This document shows positions 37,901-48,926 of a stretch of 64,000 nucleotides of DNA, piece after piece. Each line of letters opens with the position of its first letter. Position 1 is the stretch's first letter. Position numbers and translations under genes: made by a program. Below the pieces are notes generated by a model. That model saw only the letters and a list, made by a program, of their open reading frames with translations, ran no database searches and was not told the origin of the DNA. This DNA comes from Rostratula benghalensis (taxonomy: Eukaryota; Chordata; Aves; Charadriiformes; Rostratulidae), in assembly GCA_013399305.1 (NCBI GenBank), contig VXAI01000083.1, positions 1 to 64,000 of the forward strand. The letters are read 5' to 3'.

Positions 37901-38815
37901 CTCTTAAATCCTGGATATATAGGATTGTGTCTGTTGGGATATATTTGGGTTGTCTCCTAAGAATTTTTCCAGTATGGGGATGGATCAACATGTAAGCAGG
38001 AACAGGCTCAGAATGGTACTGTAATAATCATGATTCATTTTCCTCTGCTGTTCTCTAAAGATAGAAGGGAAAGGAATGGTAGCGGTGAACTATCTGCTAC
38101 TTCACCATTGCTTTTAGCCTCATTTCCTGCACTCACAGCTTTCCCCAGTCACAGTGGCATGTTCAATGTGAAGCTTGCACTCTGAGCTCTGGAACACCTC
38201 CAGCTGAAAACTTGTCCCAGATCTTCCACTGAGGCTTTTTAGGAGAAGAGCCCATCCTGTTGAACATTCACATGGATGCTTTGTTTGGACCTTCCTCATT
38301 CTTCATGGTCTTCTCCCCTCCTAAGTGCATCCTCGCAAAGCTTTAGAGAGGGTCTTCCTTTGGAAATGTCTGTGGAGATCTTCTTTGGAAACTTGTGAGT
38401 TACTAACCATCAATTTACTCTGCAAACTTAACAAGCAGATGTTTGGCTACAGCATCAGCCAAAGTAAAAGAAGCAGCAGTGAATAAAAGCACCATTTTTT
38501 CATTAAGAATATCAGTAGCATAATATAAGAATTGCCAAGTTTTGAGGGGAAATAGCCTTCGTCATTTTTCTCTTGTAATTACTTCAAATGCAGCAGAGTG
38601 GTTTTTTATTTCAAGTTTGTGGTTTTTAAGAGCATTTGTCTCCTTTGGGAATTTGTCTCTGTTTTATTAGCAGCAGATTGTTTTTTCACATTGTAACATT
38701 TGTGGGGAGAAATATGTAATTTTTATACACACTGACAGTATATTATTAATAAGATACTGATAATAACAGTGAGGTATCAGTTACCAAATTCTAGAAGGAA
38801 AAAATCAAACACCCT

Positions 38816-38832
38816 CCCCCCCCAAAAAAAAA
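38816..38832. repeat. C8-A9 homopolymer junction
   Basis: A run of eight C is followed directly by about nine A. This is low-complexity sequence with no element attached. Confidence 0.85.
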
Positions 38833-41800
38833 GGAAAATAGAGAAGCATGATAACCCAGGTTGCCAATGCCCTCTTTCATTATATTGTACATGATGTCCA
38901 AAGCCACTAGACAGCCTTATATTCAGTATGTAATTCTTGATCTGTACAATACTACCTAGTCAGGACTTTGTGGTATGGGCTGTGGGACTGATTGTTTGTT
39001 GTACAGTTGTACAGCATCATTTCACTTCTCTCCCAGGAGGAGCATAGCTGAACGCAGAGAGTAGTACGGCTGGTGCCTTTTTAATGGCTAGTGGTTTTGG
39101 ACATGTGTATTTTGGTAGCTCTCTGAGGCCTGTGAGTATCTCTGTACATTGTGGAAATTTTTCAGGACTCAGCTTGTCAAATCTGCTGTGCTGCCTGTTC
39201 CTCAGACTTAGGCCCTCTGTTTGCACTCTGGGCATAGATGTTTACCCAGAGGAAGATCATAGCAAGATGAAGAGTGTGCATGTACTGAAGAGGAGAGGGA
39301 AGGGAGGAAGCTGAACCTGCACATTTAATGGGAAACATTCCCAAGGCCTAGTAGAGTTCACTGGCTAATGCACATTTTTTTTCTCACTTCCCAGACTAGA
39401 CTGCTTTGCTGGAAAGTCTCAGAGCACACACCAACATGATTGTGAGATGTTGGCTGATAGACTGGGTGCTTATGCAGTGACTCTCTTGCTATATGTAGGA
39501 TTGCCTGATATTTGGAAACCTTTGGCTGTTTCCCATACCTGTCACGTGGCTGTACCAAAATATGAACATTTGAAACCAACAAAAGCTGGTGTGAATTCAC
39601 AGTATATTGAGTGCTGTTCCATAGCTGCCATGTGGGTCTTCAGACACAGAGCTGAGAAAAGGCATCACTCATTGGGATGAAGCAAAACACTATTTCTTTG
39701 CCCTTCTCTGCCTGTAAAGCTGTCAGTGGATTGCTCAGTGCAGTCTTTTAAAGAACAACTTTCTCTAATTACAACCAGACTTGTACTGGAAGTGCTATCT
39801 AGTAGTAAGAGCAAGGCATATGTGAAGATAGGACACCTACGTCTTTCCGGGCATTTTAATGCTTCCTGTTAGTCAATGAGCAAATCTCTGCACTTCTCAA
39901 TTTCCCCTGTGGAGAAATAGAATGGAGGTGTTGTAAGGCTTCAGTTAAGCACCATCTGTGAGATGCTTTGAGATCCCTGGAATGGAAGAAGGGTAGTGGT
40001 GGATGTGTGTGCTGACATATCATGGAAATCAGAAATGTATTTCAGGGTGTGAGGAGGGATTTGTAATAGTTTGTGCTAGATTGTTAATGGCAATTTGCTT
40101 TAATTACACTGTGGATTTGTTTGCATCAGCATCATGCACAGTCTTGTTCCTTACCTATTCATTTCAGAAATCTGACAGATGGCTGATTTTCTACCTTCAT
40201 ACTCATTGGAGACAAATTTAAAAACTGGAAAGTATCAATAGAAGTTTTAGTGGTTTCATGAAATTGTCGATTTTTTTTCATTGGTTTTATGAAACTGCTA
40301 GATTACAACAGATGGATTCATTTATCTCACTATGTCTCTATATGTATTTAAATGGCTCCCATCTCTGTGGGACTTGTGTGCCTCCCAAGTATTTTAAAAT
40401 AGAAAAAAGCTGTTTCCTTCTCTGCCTTGCTTTCTATCTAGCCCATATGAGGAATAGCTTGATTAGTTTATGGAGCTTGTATGTGTTGGACTGGGTAGTA
40501 GCATTCTCTGCATGTTTCTGTCTAAAGAAATGAAGTTGAAAAGTCTTGCCTTTACTTCTTGCATTGAGATCTGGGTTCTTTTTATCTCTGTGAGGCAAAC
40601 TAAGTTCCATAGTGCAGAAATACTGCCTGGAAAAGATGAAACTCCCACAACCTAGTCTTACCTCTTCGTCAATGGCTGCGTTGCTTTAGGAGGAGCTCAA
40701 TATGGAAAATTACGAAGGCCTTTGCATATCAGAAAAGAAGACCAAAGTCTGTACTTAGTAAGAAACTAAGGTGAGCAAAACACCAGGCTGCTCTCTATTG
40801 CTAAGCAGACATCTGCTGTATCTCACACCAGCTGTGGTTTCTTTCAAAGCATAGGGATTTGCAGTAATTTAGCTTCAAGACACAAATTCATGCATCAGTG
40901 TGTCCAGGTGTGCACTTCTTTGGATGAGCTGCAATCTTCTGGCCAGTCCCACCTAGAAGAGGGCATTTCTGCTAACATGGCTGTTCAGCCATCCACTAGG
41001 AATGGCAGAGGCTGCAGACGCCCTGAAGCTGTAGGACAGATGCAGCCAGCTGACAAAGCATCTCTGTTGCTGTTGGGATGTGAAGGAAATGTTTAACACA
41101 AAACTGAACACAGAGATGAATCTGCGGAGTCTGAAACAGCAAGTCTTAAATGTGCCACCATGATGCTGTGAGCAGGTGACTTCTGGGGACAACAGACCTC
41201 AGTAATGAGTGTTCCAGTCATCTCTTGTGAATATCTGCATCATCTGATGTGAGTTACTCCTGCAGCAGAGTTTAGAAGAGCCTTGTCCAGTCCATCTACC
41301 ACCAGCACTCACATGCCTGCAAACAATTAGCAGGAGTTTCAGTTGCTAATGTGTTCAGGCCTGCCCAGGCTAGTCTTAATTTTCAGAACTGGGACACATA
41401 AGCATTGTGAATATAGTGGCATGGATCTTACCAAGCTTGTCAGGGGCTGTGGAGACATTTTTAGGTTGATGCCACCAAATCATGGTAACTAGTGACATCC
41501 CTGTGAGCTGGATCCAGTTAGCTCAGCTATGCCTGTTAAGTGCTGACTTCAACTTTCTTTCCAACTTTCCAACTTCCAATGCTTTCCAACTGGTTATGGA
41601 TAGGTTGTGGTCTTTTGGGCCATGCGCTCAGCTCTCAGCTCTCTTTAACCAACTTTTCTCTTCTTTCCTTCCATAGGTCATTGGAGCACCCTAGTGTGCT
41701 GTGTGGCAGGGGAGATGGACAGTGGAATTCCCTAGAGCACCTAGGACTTTGGGAGGGACAAGGTTTCACTGCCTCATCTCTACTCCCATGCTTCTTGGCT

Positions 41801-42289
41801 GGGGGAGATGTTCTGCAAGTCTGTTTCAACATGCTGACACACGCTGACTTAAGAAATTAACATTTGCCTTACTGAACGAGATGTTCATTTGGTGTCTCTC
41901 TCACTCTCTGCTCCTCAGTCTAGGCATGAGGCCAGCTGCTGTACATAGACCTGAACTCTTTCTCTTCTATAACATACCATGGAAGATGCTACACATATAT
42001 AAAGCCCAACTCACACAATGCCCGAGAGCCAGTTGCCCTCTAGAAACAGAGCAGTTCTGCAGCAGCATAAGGCACAAGAGTGATTTAAAACAAAAACACC
42101 AAGAGTGGTTTAGGTCCCTGACCAAACACCCTGACACTGCACGGTGCTGGGTACCCTGCTGTTCCAGCCAAAGCCAGTGGCCAAAATCAGAGCTCAGCTG
42201 GTCGTTAGCAATAGTACCCCCGTACCACAGGATGTCACTAAGGAGCTTGGAGACACTGCTGCATTTAACTGCATTTTACAGCTTTTCCT

Positions 42290-43110
42290 CTTGTGCCACC
42301 GGCAGCAATTGCCTGTCGTCGAAGTAACCAGCTCTGCCAACCTGTGCCTTCGGAAGGGCAGCGCGGAGCTCGTTTGTGGTGTCGCCGGTGCAGGTGCCGC
42401 CGAGCTCCCCGGCGACACCCGCCCCCGCTCCGCAACCGCTTCTGCAGGTGCCCAGCTCCAGCTGCCCTCCCGCACCCAAGCCGCGCAGCTCCCGCGCACC
42501 CTCCGCACTCCCCAGCCCCGCGCAAGCAATGCGGGCTCCCGGCACCAAGGCTCCACCAGCCGAGCGCCGGCAGACTTCCCCCTCGGTGGGGTGAAGATAA
42601 TTGTTCCTCTCCGTGCACACACACCCTTTTCTTTTTTTATTTTTTTTTTTTAATGGCCTCCAAAACACACTCTGCCTTTCGGGAACGGCACCGCCTGCGG
42701 GCCGAGGGAAAGACCGGGATGCCGCTGCCGCCAGCGTACCCCACTGGTCCCTCGGCCACCCTCCCGCCGCCCGGCTGCATCCAGCCCGGGAGCATCGCGG
42801 AAGGAGGAGGGGGGCGAAAACGGGTTTCACTTCCGCCTGGTTGCAGGAACCACAAGCCCCCAGAATATATTAGAATAATAATAATAGAAAGGTTCCCCCG
42901 CACCACCACCCTTTTTGTTGTTGTTGTTGTCGTTGTGTCCCCCCCTCCCTTGAAAAGAAGGGGTGGAGGGAGGAGGGGGAAAAAACCAGTCCAGGAGGCT
43001 CCCGGCAGGCAGATCAATGTGGAGCCGGTGAGGCACTGCGACCGGCCCGCCAGCATCCCGCCAGCATCCCGCCGGCAGCCGCGGCCGCTGCCGGGAGGAC
43101 GAGCGCAGCC
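42290..43110. promoter_or_regulatory. CpG island 2: orphan promoter candidate (possibly PAK3)
   Basis: About 0.8 kb is GC-rich with dense CpG, including GGCCCGCC- and GCGGCCGC-type strings, while both flanks are AT-rich. It contains a GTT microsatellite (about 42915-42935), an AATAAT run (about 42876-42887) and a duplicated CCAGCATCCCG unit (about 43048-43070). No coding exon could be joined to it. Long open frames (376 aa at 42293-43423) are GC artefacts. In vertebrates PAK3 lies head-to-head upstream of CHRDL1, so an untranslated PAK3 first exon on the plus strand is the leading inference. A distal CHRDL1 promoter is the alternative. Direction of transcription is not shown by the sequence. 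Confidence 0.6.
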
Positions 43111-45242
43111 TCCCCAGCGCGGAAGAGGCCAGAGAGAAGGTCTGTCCTTTGCTTTTTTTACCTTGCTCGCTCAAGCACAGCTCTGTGCTGGGTGTAAAGG
43201 GAAAAAGCAGGCTCCTTTGGAACCTGCTTCCCCAGCCTACAGCCAGCCAGCTGCAGCAACAAAGCCCGGCCAGGGAGTCCATGTGAGGGTGCAGGTTGGG
43301 AGGGACTGGGGAGAGCCCCTGAGCTATTTGTCAGTTTCCCAGTTCTCCTTGATAGTTTCCAAATCTGTGCCTTCAAACCACCCAAACCCTCTCTTCCTGT
43401 TCTGGGGGATCTGGTTAACGTGAGGCTCTGGGGACTATTGTCTATATGGAAAGCGTTCCGGCATGTGCCTGGTGGTGCTGTTTGGGCCTGGCTGCTTCGG
43501 GGAGGAGCAGGGTGCTGCTCCTCTGCCTCTCTCTGGCTGGAAGGCACTGGGAGCCTGGCAGGGTGCAGGAGGGGACGGTGCAAAACCAAGGGGTCTGCAG
43601 CTACTCATGGTGAGCCACCGGAATCTGGGCTACTTGCCTTCTGGGCCAAGTTCATTCCCATGCCGGTCCTACCTTAAGTGATTTCCCCTGCCAATATTTT
43701 AAGATCAGATTAAACCTTTCCTAACTTTTCCCTTGTCATTATTTTTTAAACTGAAGGCTGCGTGGGGTGGTCTTGACTGTCTTTGCATGAGTCACTTCCA
43801 GACTCACAGGAAGAATAATTGGAATGGGCTGCCTTTGAAGCCAGTCGCAGCCTAAAGTTCCTTGTGTTGCCAGTGATGTAATCCATTGGCCTCTCTAACC
43901 ATTCCTGGGCTAGGTCTGATGCCCTAATTTCAGGGAACACCATCAAGCTGGCTGAGCAGTTTCAGAGATCAGTAATGGTGAACAGAATATTAGAAATGGA
44001 GATGAGCACTGTGAACTGCTGAAACAAGACACAAGGTTAAATTTAGTCCCCCTCCCCTTGGGTCAGGTGCAAAGCTCCCCTTTGCACTTGTTATGGTCAG
44101 TTCAGTACAGCCATTAGGTTTTCTCTTTTGGCAAACCCCGGGCATACTGTCCACCAGAGACAGTGAGCTCTGAGGTCATGTAAAAGCTTCGTTGCAACAA
44201 AGTCACTAACACTGAGAGAGATCCTGGTGGTGATGACTTACTGGCTTGCTGGAACACATTCCATCTTTTTTGCTTTTTTTAAGAAGTAACTGTTCTAACA
44301 AAATATTGTACCCTGACTTGTAAATTGGTTTCTTCACAAAGGTGAAACTTGTGGTCTGTATGTCTTCAAGTAATTCTCATTTGAGTGAGAATTGTCAGGA
44401 TTGTGCAAAAGCTCAGATTAGGATAGGTATATCCTAACTGATATAATAATAAATGTAGTGACTGCTGTGATCTCCAGTATCTGTTTTAAAAGATAGAGAG
44501 GCTGATGAGCTGAATGGGTAGGGCTATTCCAATAGCTCTTACACTTCTTACGTAGGGATCATAAATTCACTGGTTCTGTTTATATTTACCTTCATTTGCT
44601 TTTTTGTATTAATGTTTGATGTCTAAGAGAGCTGAACACCTTGAATTCCACAGTGCTGTGATGCATCAAACCTGTATATTGGTAGCTGAGCCTTGTACTT
44701 TGGAAGTCTTGCCAGAAGTCAGCTCAACTTAATATTACTTAGAAGAATAGTAATGTGTAAGGGAAAGGATTTGCTTATGACCACTGAAAGATTGTGGAAA
44801 AGACCCTGGCCTGTCACTGCCACGTGGCTGCACTTCTTCCCATTCCTTTCCTCTTGCCTCTTTTTTGGCCAGCTACAAGTGTGATAGCTAGAGTTGTTGA
44901 GGAGTTATTTGCCCTCCTTTCTTAACTTTTTACAGAAACAACCGTCACAAGATGGAAGAGAAAGTGCAAGTTGTTTGGTCTATGTAGACTTACAGAAATG
45001 AAAGTATGGTTTAGAAGGAATAAGAAGCAGTGAAATAATGCAGACTGAGAGCTGTTTCATGAAAAAATAAAAAACAAGTCTTCCATCTGTCATCTTGCTC
45101 ATTTCCTTCCATGGAGTCTGAAGAAGTGATGAAAATAATTTAAAAGTTCATGTTCTGGAGCATGTGAATTAGGCTCCTTACTTGTATCTGAGAGAGGGAA
45201 GTGACTTACCAGTGGTGTCACAGTGACAGCCTTGGCTAGCAA

Positions 45243-45400
45243 CATAGAATGGTTTGGGTTGGAAGGGACCTTAAAGATCATCTTGTCCCAACTCCCCTGC
45301 CATTGGCAGGGACACCTCCCACTAGACCAGATTGCTCAAAGTAAACCATCCATCCTGGTCTTGAACATTTCCAAGGAAGGGACATCCACTGGGGCAGAGA
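45243..45400 (-). repeat. CR1 LINE 3' end, minus orientation
   Basis: The plus strand begins with CATAGAATGGTTTGGGTTGG, then AAGGGACCTTAAAGATCATC, TTGTCCCAACTCCCCTGCCA, and GGGACACCTCCCACTAGACC, which is the reverse complement of the CR1 terminus. It is well preserved and so a relatively young copy. The match ends within GGTCTTGAACATTTCCAAGG and the following bases. Confidence 0.95.
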
Positions 45401-47003
45401 CCATCAGCTGCTGTGCGACAGTCTGGTGGTGTGGTTAGTTGCAAAGAGTTTTAATAATGAGCTATAGGGCACAGTTATCCTTTTGCTTGTGAATGTGCAG
45501 AGAAAGGGAAATAATTCATTCTGCTTTCCTTTGAATAGCTTCTGAGGTCCCTTCTGCCTGTGATGTGACTAGAGGTTGCGGTAGAGACAGGTTGTAACTA
45601 TGGTTTCTCAGCTGGCTGGAGAGGAAAGCCCTGCTGTAACCAAGTTAGATGGTTATGTTATCTGTTGCTGCAACATGGTTAACAGCTACGATAGCGTGGT
45701 TAAGTCTAACTCAACTATGTATCATATGTGTAAACTGAGTCTTACAAAGGTAATCATCACTTCAGAATCAGTTACTCTCAACTGTGAGCCTGGAGCTTAT
45801 ATAACATAAACATTTGTCTTAGGACAGAGAAAGCTGCACAGTAACTAGGAGTAACAGTAGTAAAGTTTTAGCTTTGGATTATATTGTTCATTGCAAAGAT
45901 GTCACAGTAAGTGCGAGGTGCTTTACCTGGTAATGAAATACAGTCCTGTAGGCAAAAGCACAGCATAGTGCTGCCCAGTATGGTACAGGTAGACCCATTC
46001 CTCTGCCACAAGGCAGCAGTAGTCCAGAGTCCATTGGGACGTGTTAATCTTTCTGCATCTGCTTTCTGATGTAGATGGTTCAATTACAAAGATTTCATCT
46101 TTGTCTTTAGAAGTTATGATTACAACCCTGTTTCACCTCCTGCTATACCCCTACCAGCAGCAGCAATATTGCTTGAATGGTATTCTGTGGATTTCTCCTT
46201 TAAACTGGGTTTAGTCTACAGAAGCCAAGGAATCAGGATGTTTATCTGCATTAGCAGAATGGCATTAAATCCAAAATCTTTGGCTGCCATGAATATTTAT
46301 TTGTATCTTAACTGACTTCAAACTGCGTCTCTGGCCAATTGCCATTCTGAAGGTTATTTTTGCAGAGGTTTTGGAGTGGACACTCACACTGATACACCTC
46401 CAGATTTCATGTTCCCTGATATTTCTAAACAGATTGTCAGTAGTTGGCAAAACAACTATGACTATGTGGAAACAGACTGTCAGGGAATAAGGTATGGGTC
46501 CAAAAATACCCTTGGGCATCAATAAATATAACTTTAAATCATCAGATCATAACTCTTCTAGTATGTGTAAGTACTCCCGGTCTCTCATAGTACTCTGCAA
46601 GATTAAGCAAATACTTTACAATTGTCATCTGAGTCGAAGCCTCAGCCCTTCAGATAAATTGAGAGGCATTTTGAGATCCTGTAGGATTTTTTCTTCTGAT
46701 TTTTCTCCCCAGTAATATCTTTCCAGTGCATCACTTTTCTAGAAGTTTTTAAGATAGAACCATCTGATCATAGTCACAGAGTCCCGGTCTGCTGGGCACA
46801 GCAGGGTATGTGTAGTATCTCCCTGAACAGGAGAAGGTTTCTGTGTGTAAAGTTTTCCAGTGTGAATGCTGACTGTTGTGGTTATTTTGTGGGCAAAGTT
46901 ATTATTCATCTTAGCTGAGCAACAGCAGTTTGCCTCCATTCTTGGTCGGTGCAGAGTCATCTTAAATTTTATATTATAAACATGGATTAATGTTTATTTA
47001 TGT

Positions 47004-47014
47004 TATATATATAT
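47004..47014. repeat. Short TA dinucleotide run
   Basis: About five TA units are flanked by TTATG on both sides. Low-complexity sequence. Confidence 0.8.
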
Positions 47015-47093
47015 GTTATAATAAGTAGTATAAACAAGTATTAATATTTACCAAGGCCCTAACATATGGTCCCAAATATACCTGGGAAAAATC

Positions 47094-47365
47094 ATAGAAT
47101 AATTTAGGATGGAAGTGACCTGTGGAGCTTATTTAGTCCAACCTGCTGCTCAAAGCAGGTCCGATTTATAGCAGGCCATTCAGGGCTTGGTTCAGTTAAA
47201 GAGTGGAGATCCCGCAGTCTCTCTGATGCCATTTCAGTGTTTCACCATCCTCATGAAAACAAGTTGTATCTAATCATAATTCCCCATGTTTCAGTTTGTG
47301 TCTGTTACCTTTCACTGTACACCTCTTGGAAGAGTGTAGCTCCATCTCTTCTATACCTTGTTAGA
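47094..47365 (-). repeat. CR1 LINE fragment, older copy, minus orientation
   Basis: It opens with ATCATAGAATAATTTAGGAT and continues GTCCAACCTGCTGCTCAAAG, then CACCATCCTCATGAAAACAA and CCTTGTTAGATACTGATATA, all reverse-complement CR1 phrases. It is more diverged than the copy at 45.2 kb, so it is older. The 3' CR1 end is on the left. It ends in an AT/AG microsatellite at about 47371. Confidence 0.9.
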
Positions 47366-47370
47366 TACTG

Positions 47371-47398
47371 ATATATATATACATATATAGAGAGAGTG
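47371..47398. repeat. Compound AT/AG microsatellite
   Basis: An AT run with one AC interruption passes into AGAGAGAGTG at the edge of the older CR1 fragment. Confidence 0.85.
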
Positions 47399-48550
47399 AG
47401 GCTAGAAGAGATGTAAAAGGGGCTTTTTATGGATACTGCTGGTTGCAGGCAGCCTTACAGCTTTTTCTGTATTCTAGTGTGGTTTTTTTTTCTCTAATTA
47501 GACCTTGCTGAGACAGGGGTTTGGAGCGGGTGGTAGTAGTGTGAGAGCATATGTAGTGCACTAAGATCTTCATGTGATTTGCTCACATGTGAAGTTAAGA
47601 TTGTCACAGCTGTAACCTTGCACTAAACCATCTAGTGATATCACGAAGTCCCCTAAATCCTGCCTTTGAATCCAGGATTATGTCACAGACTGTGGGCTGT
47701 CTTACAGGACTGATTAAGTACTAAATTAATGTGTCTCCTTCCACCCTTGGGGTCTTCTATGAGCCTCTTGCAATCTCAAGTGCTTGAAACCCATTTTTTG
47801 GCATGTTTTCCCCTAAGGGATTAATTTGATTTTGGAATGGATCCATCTCACAATATTTGTATGGCATAAGACATTTCCTTTCCTGAGACGACACTGTCCG
47901 AGTGTGCCCCAAGCAGAGTCACTGACCAGTGTCAGAAGTTTCCCAAACTTCAAACCTTGGATACTGTCAACTGGTAGCATTTTCTACAAGGCGCCGTGTG
48001 ATCGTGAGCATCAAACACTGCAGAAGTGGTATGTTTCTGTGGGAAAGGAGAGGTATGGAACACCCATCACAAGCACCTCAAGAAGAAGAGCTTTGGAACC
48101 TGTGTCAGCCAAGCAGAGCAGAGATGAAACCGCATAGAAGATAAAACCTCCTTTGTAGGTGAAATAATGGATAATGTCTCCCCCTAAATACAGTGTTTGT
48201 GAGTGCTGAAGTTGAGAAGTTTAGATTTAATTTTCCCCATCCCTCCCATCTCCTGGACCACTGCTCCTTTTCTGTAATGTTGTTGTTTGGTTGTATGGAG
48301 TTTGTTAATGAAATACTTTCCAATAGGCTCAAGCAGGTTAATGCACTTTGACCTACACATGATGATATATTAAAAATCAGTTAAACACTGATTGGATTTT
48401 CAGTAATAATTTCTGTTCTAGTCCTTAATGGCTAATTTATGCAGAGGTCAGCAGAAAGCAATAATCAGGCAGTGTATCTTACATAATAAGACAGAGGATC
48501 AGCTGGAAAAACTGACCTGCTGTCTGGCAATTGGTGTGAACTTATTATTT

Positions 48551-48618
48551 TTGTGGAAGCATAGGAACTGCCATATTAGAGTAGGTCTGAAGGTCACCTA
48601 CTCTGCTGTTCTAGCCTG
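48551..48618. repeat. Possible ancient degenerate repeat
   Basis: The phrase GGAACTGCCATATTAGAGTA followed by GGTCTGAAGGTCACCTACTC and a TCTAGCCTGACATGG-like end resembles a sauropsid repeat phrase of the form GAACTGCCATACTGGGTCAGA. The likeness is from memory, short and diverged, and the family name is not certain. Confidence 0.35.
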
Positions 48619-48902
48619 ACATGGCTTGTCCTGGGTGTCCCAGGGGATAGTGTAAAGAGTAGGAACTTGTGGGCTACTACATTTTCCCACATTATAGCTC
48701 ATTTTTGCCTTCAGAGATCAGCTCGTAGTTTAATATGTTTTTCAGGAGTTGATAATTATAAATTTAAGAACACTTTCCAGCAGCAGTGATATTAAATCTC
48801 CTGCCTAAGGAGGCTGCAACATCTCTACTGCTGAAGATTTTTGGGAGTAAGAAAGTAAGTATTGCCAAGGACTAAGTATTCAAATGAGGGACCCAGGTCT
48901 GC

Positions 48903-48926
48903 AGAAGGAAGGAGGGACTTCCTTCT
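48903..48926. other. Perfect 9-bp stem, 6-nt loop inverted repeat
   Basis: AGAAGGAAG at 48903-48911 pairs exactly with CTTCCTTCT at 48918-48926 around a GAGGGA loop. The stem is too short for a microRNA precursor, and no terminator role is expected in a vertebrate genome. Confidence 0.6.

Larger units (their letters stand above)
23650..42289. other. Non-coding interval between the two CpG islands
   Basis: This is about 18.6 kb of AT-rich single-copy-looking sequence. No exon with recognisable protein homology was found on either strand. It holds a CTAAT microsatellite (28161-28217), C-rich and A-rich homopolymers (31960-31970 and 38816-38832), a TTCCAACT-type imperfect repeat (41549-41592) and a second TGTACAGTTGTACA-like motif near 38998-39014. 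Open frames up to 148 aa (41881-42327) show no domain or family character. It may hold regulatory elements of CHRDL1 or its upstream neighbour, which single-sequence reading cannot demonstrate. Confidence 0.65.

Noticed and set aside
41881..42327. 148-aa open frame left of CpG island 2
   Set aside because: No recognisable domain or splice context; its length is within chance expectation for this many ATGs.
42293..43423. 376-aa open frame across CpG island 2
   Set aside because: Composition-driven: overlapping long frames exist on both strands, the translation is low-complexity Pro/Arg/Ala-rich, crosses a GTT repeat, and matches no family.
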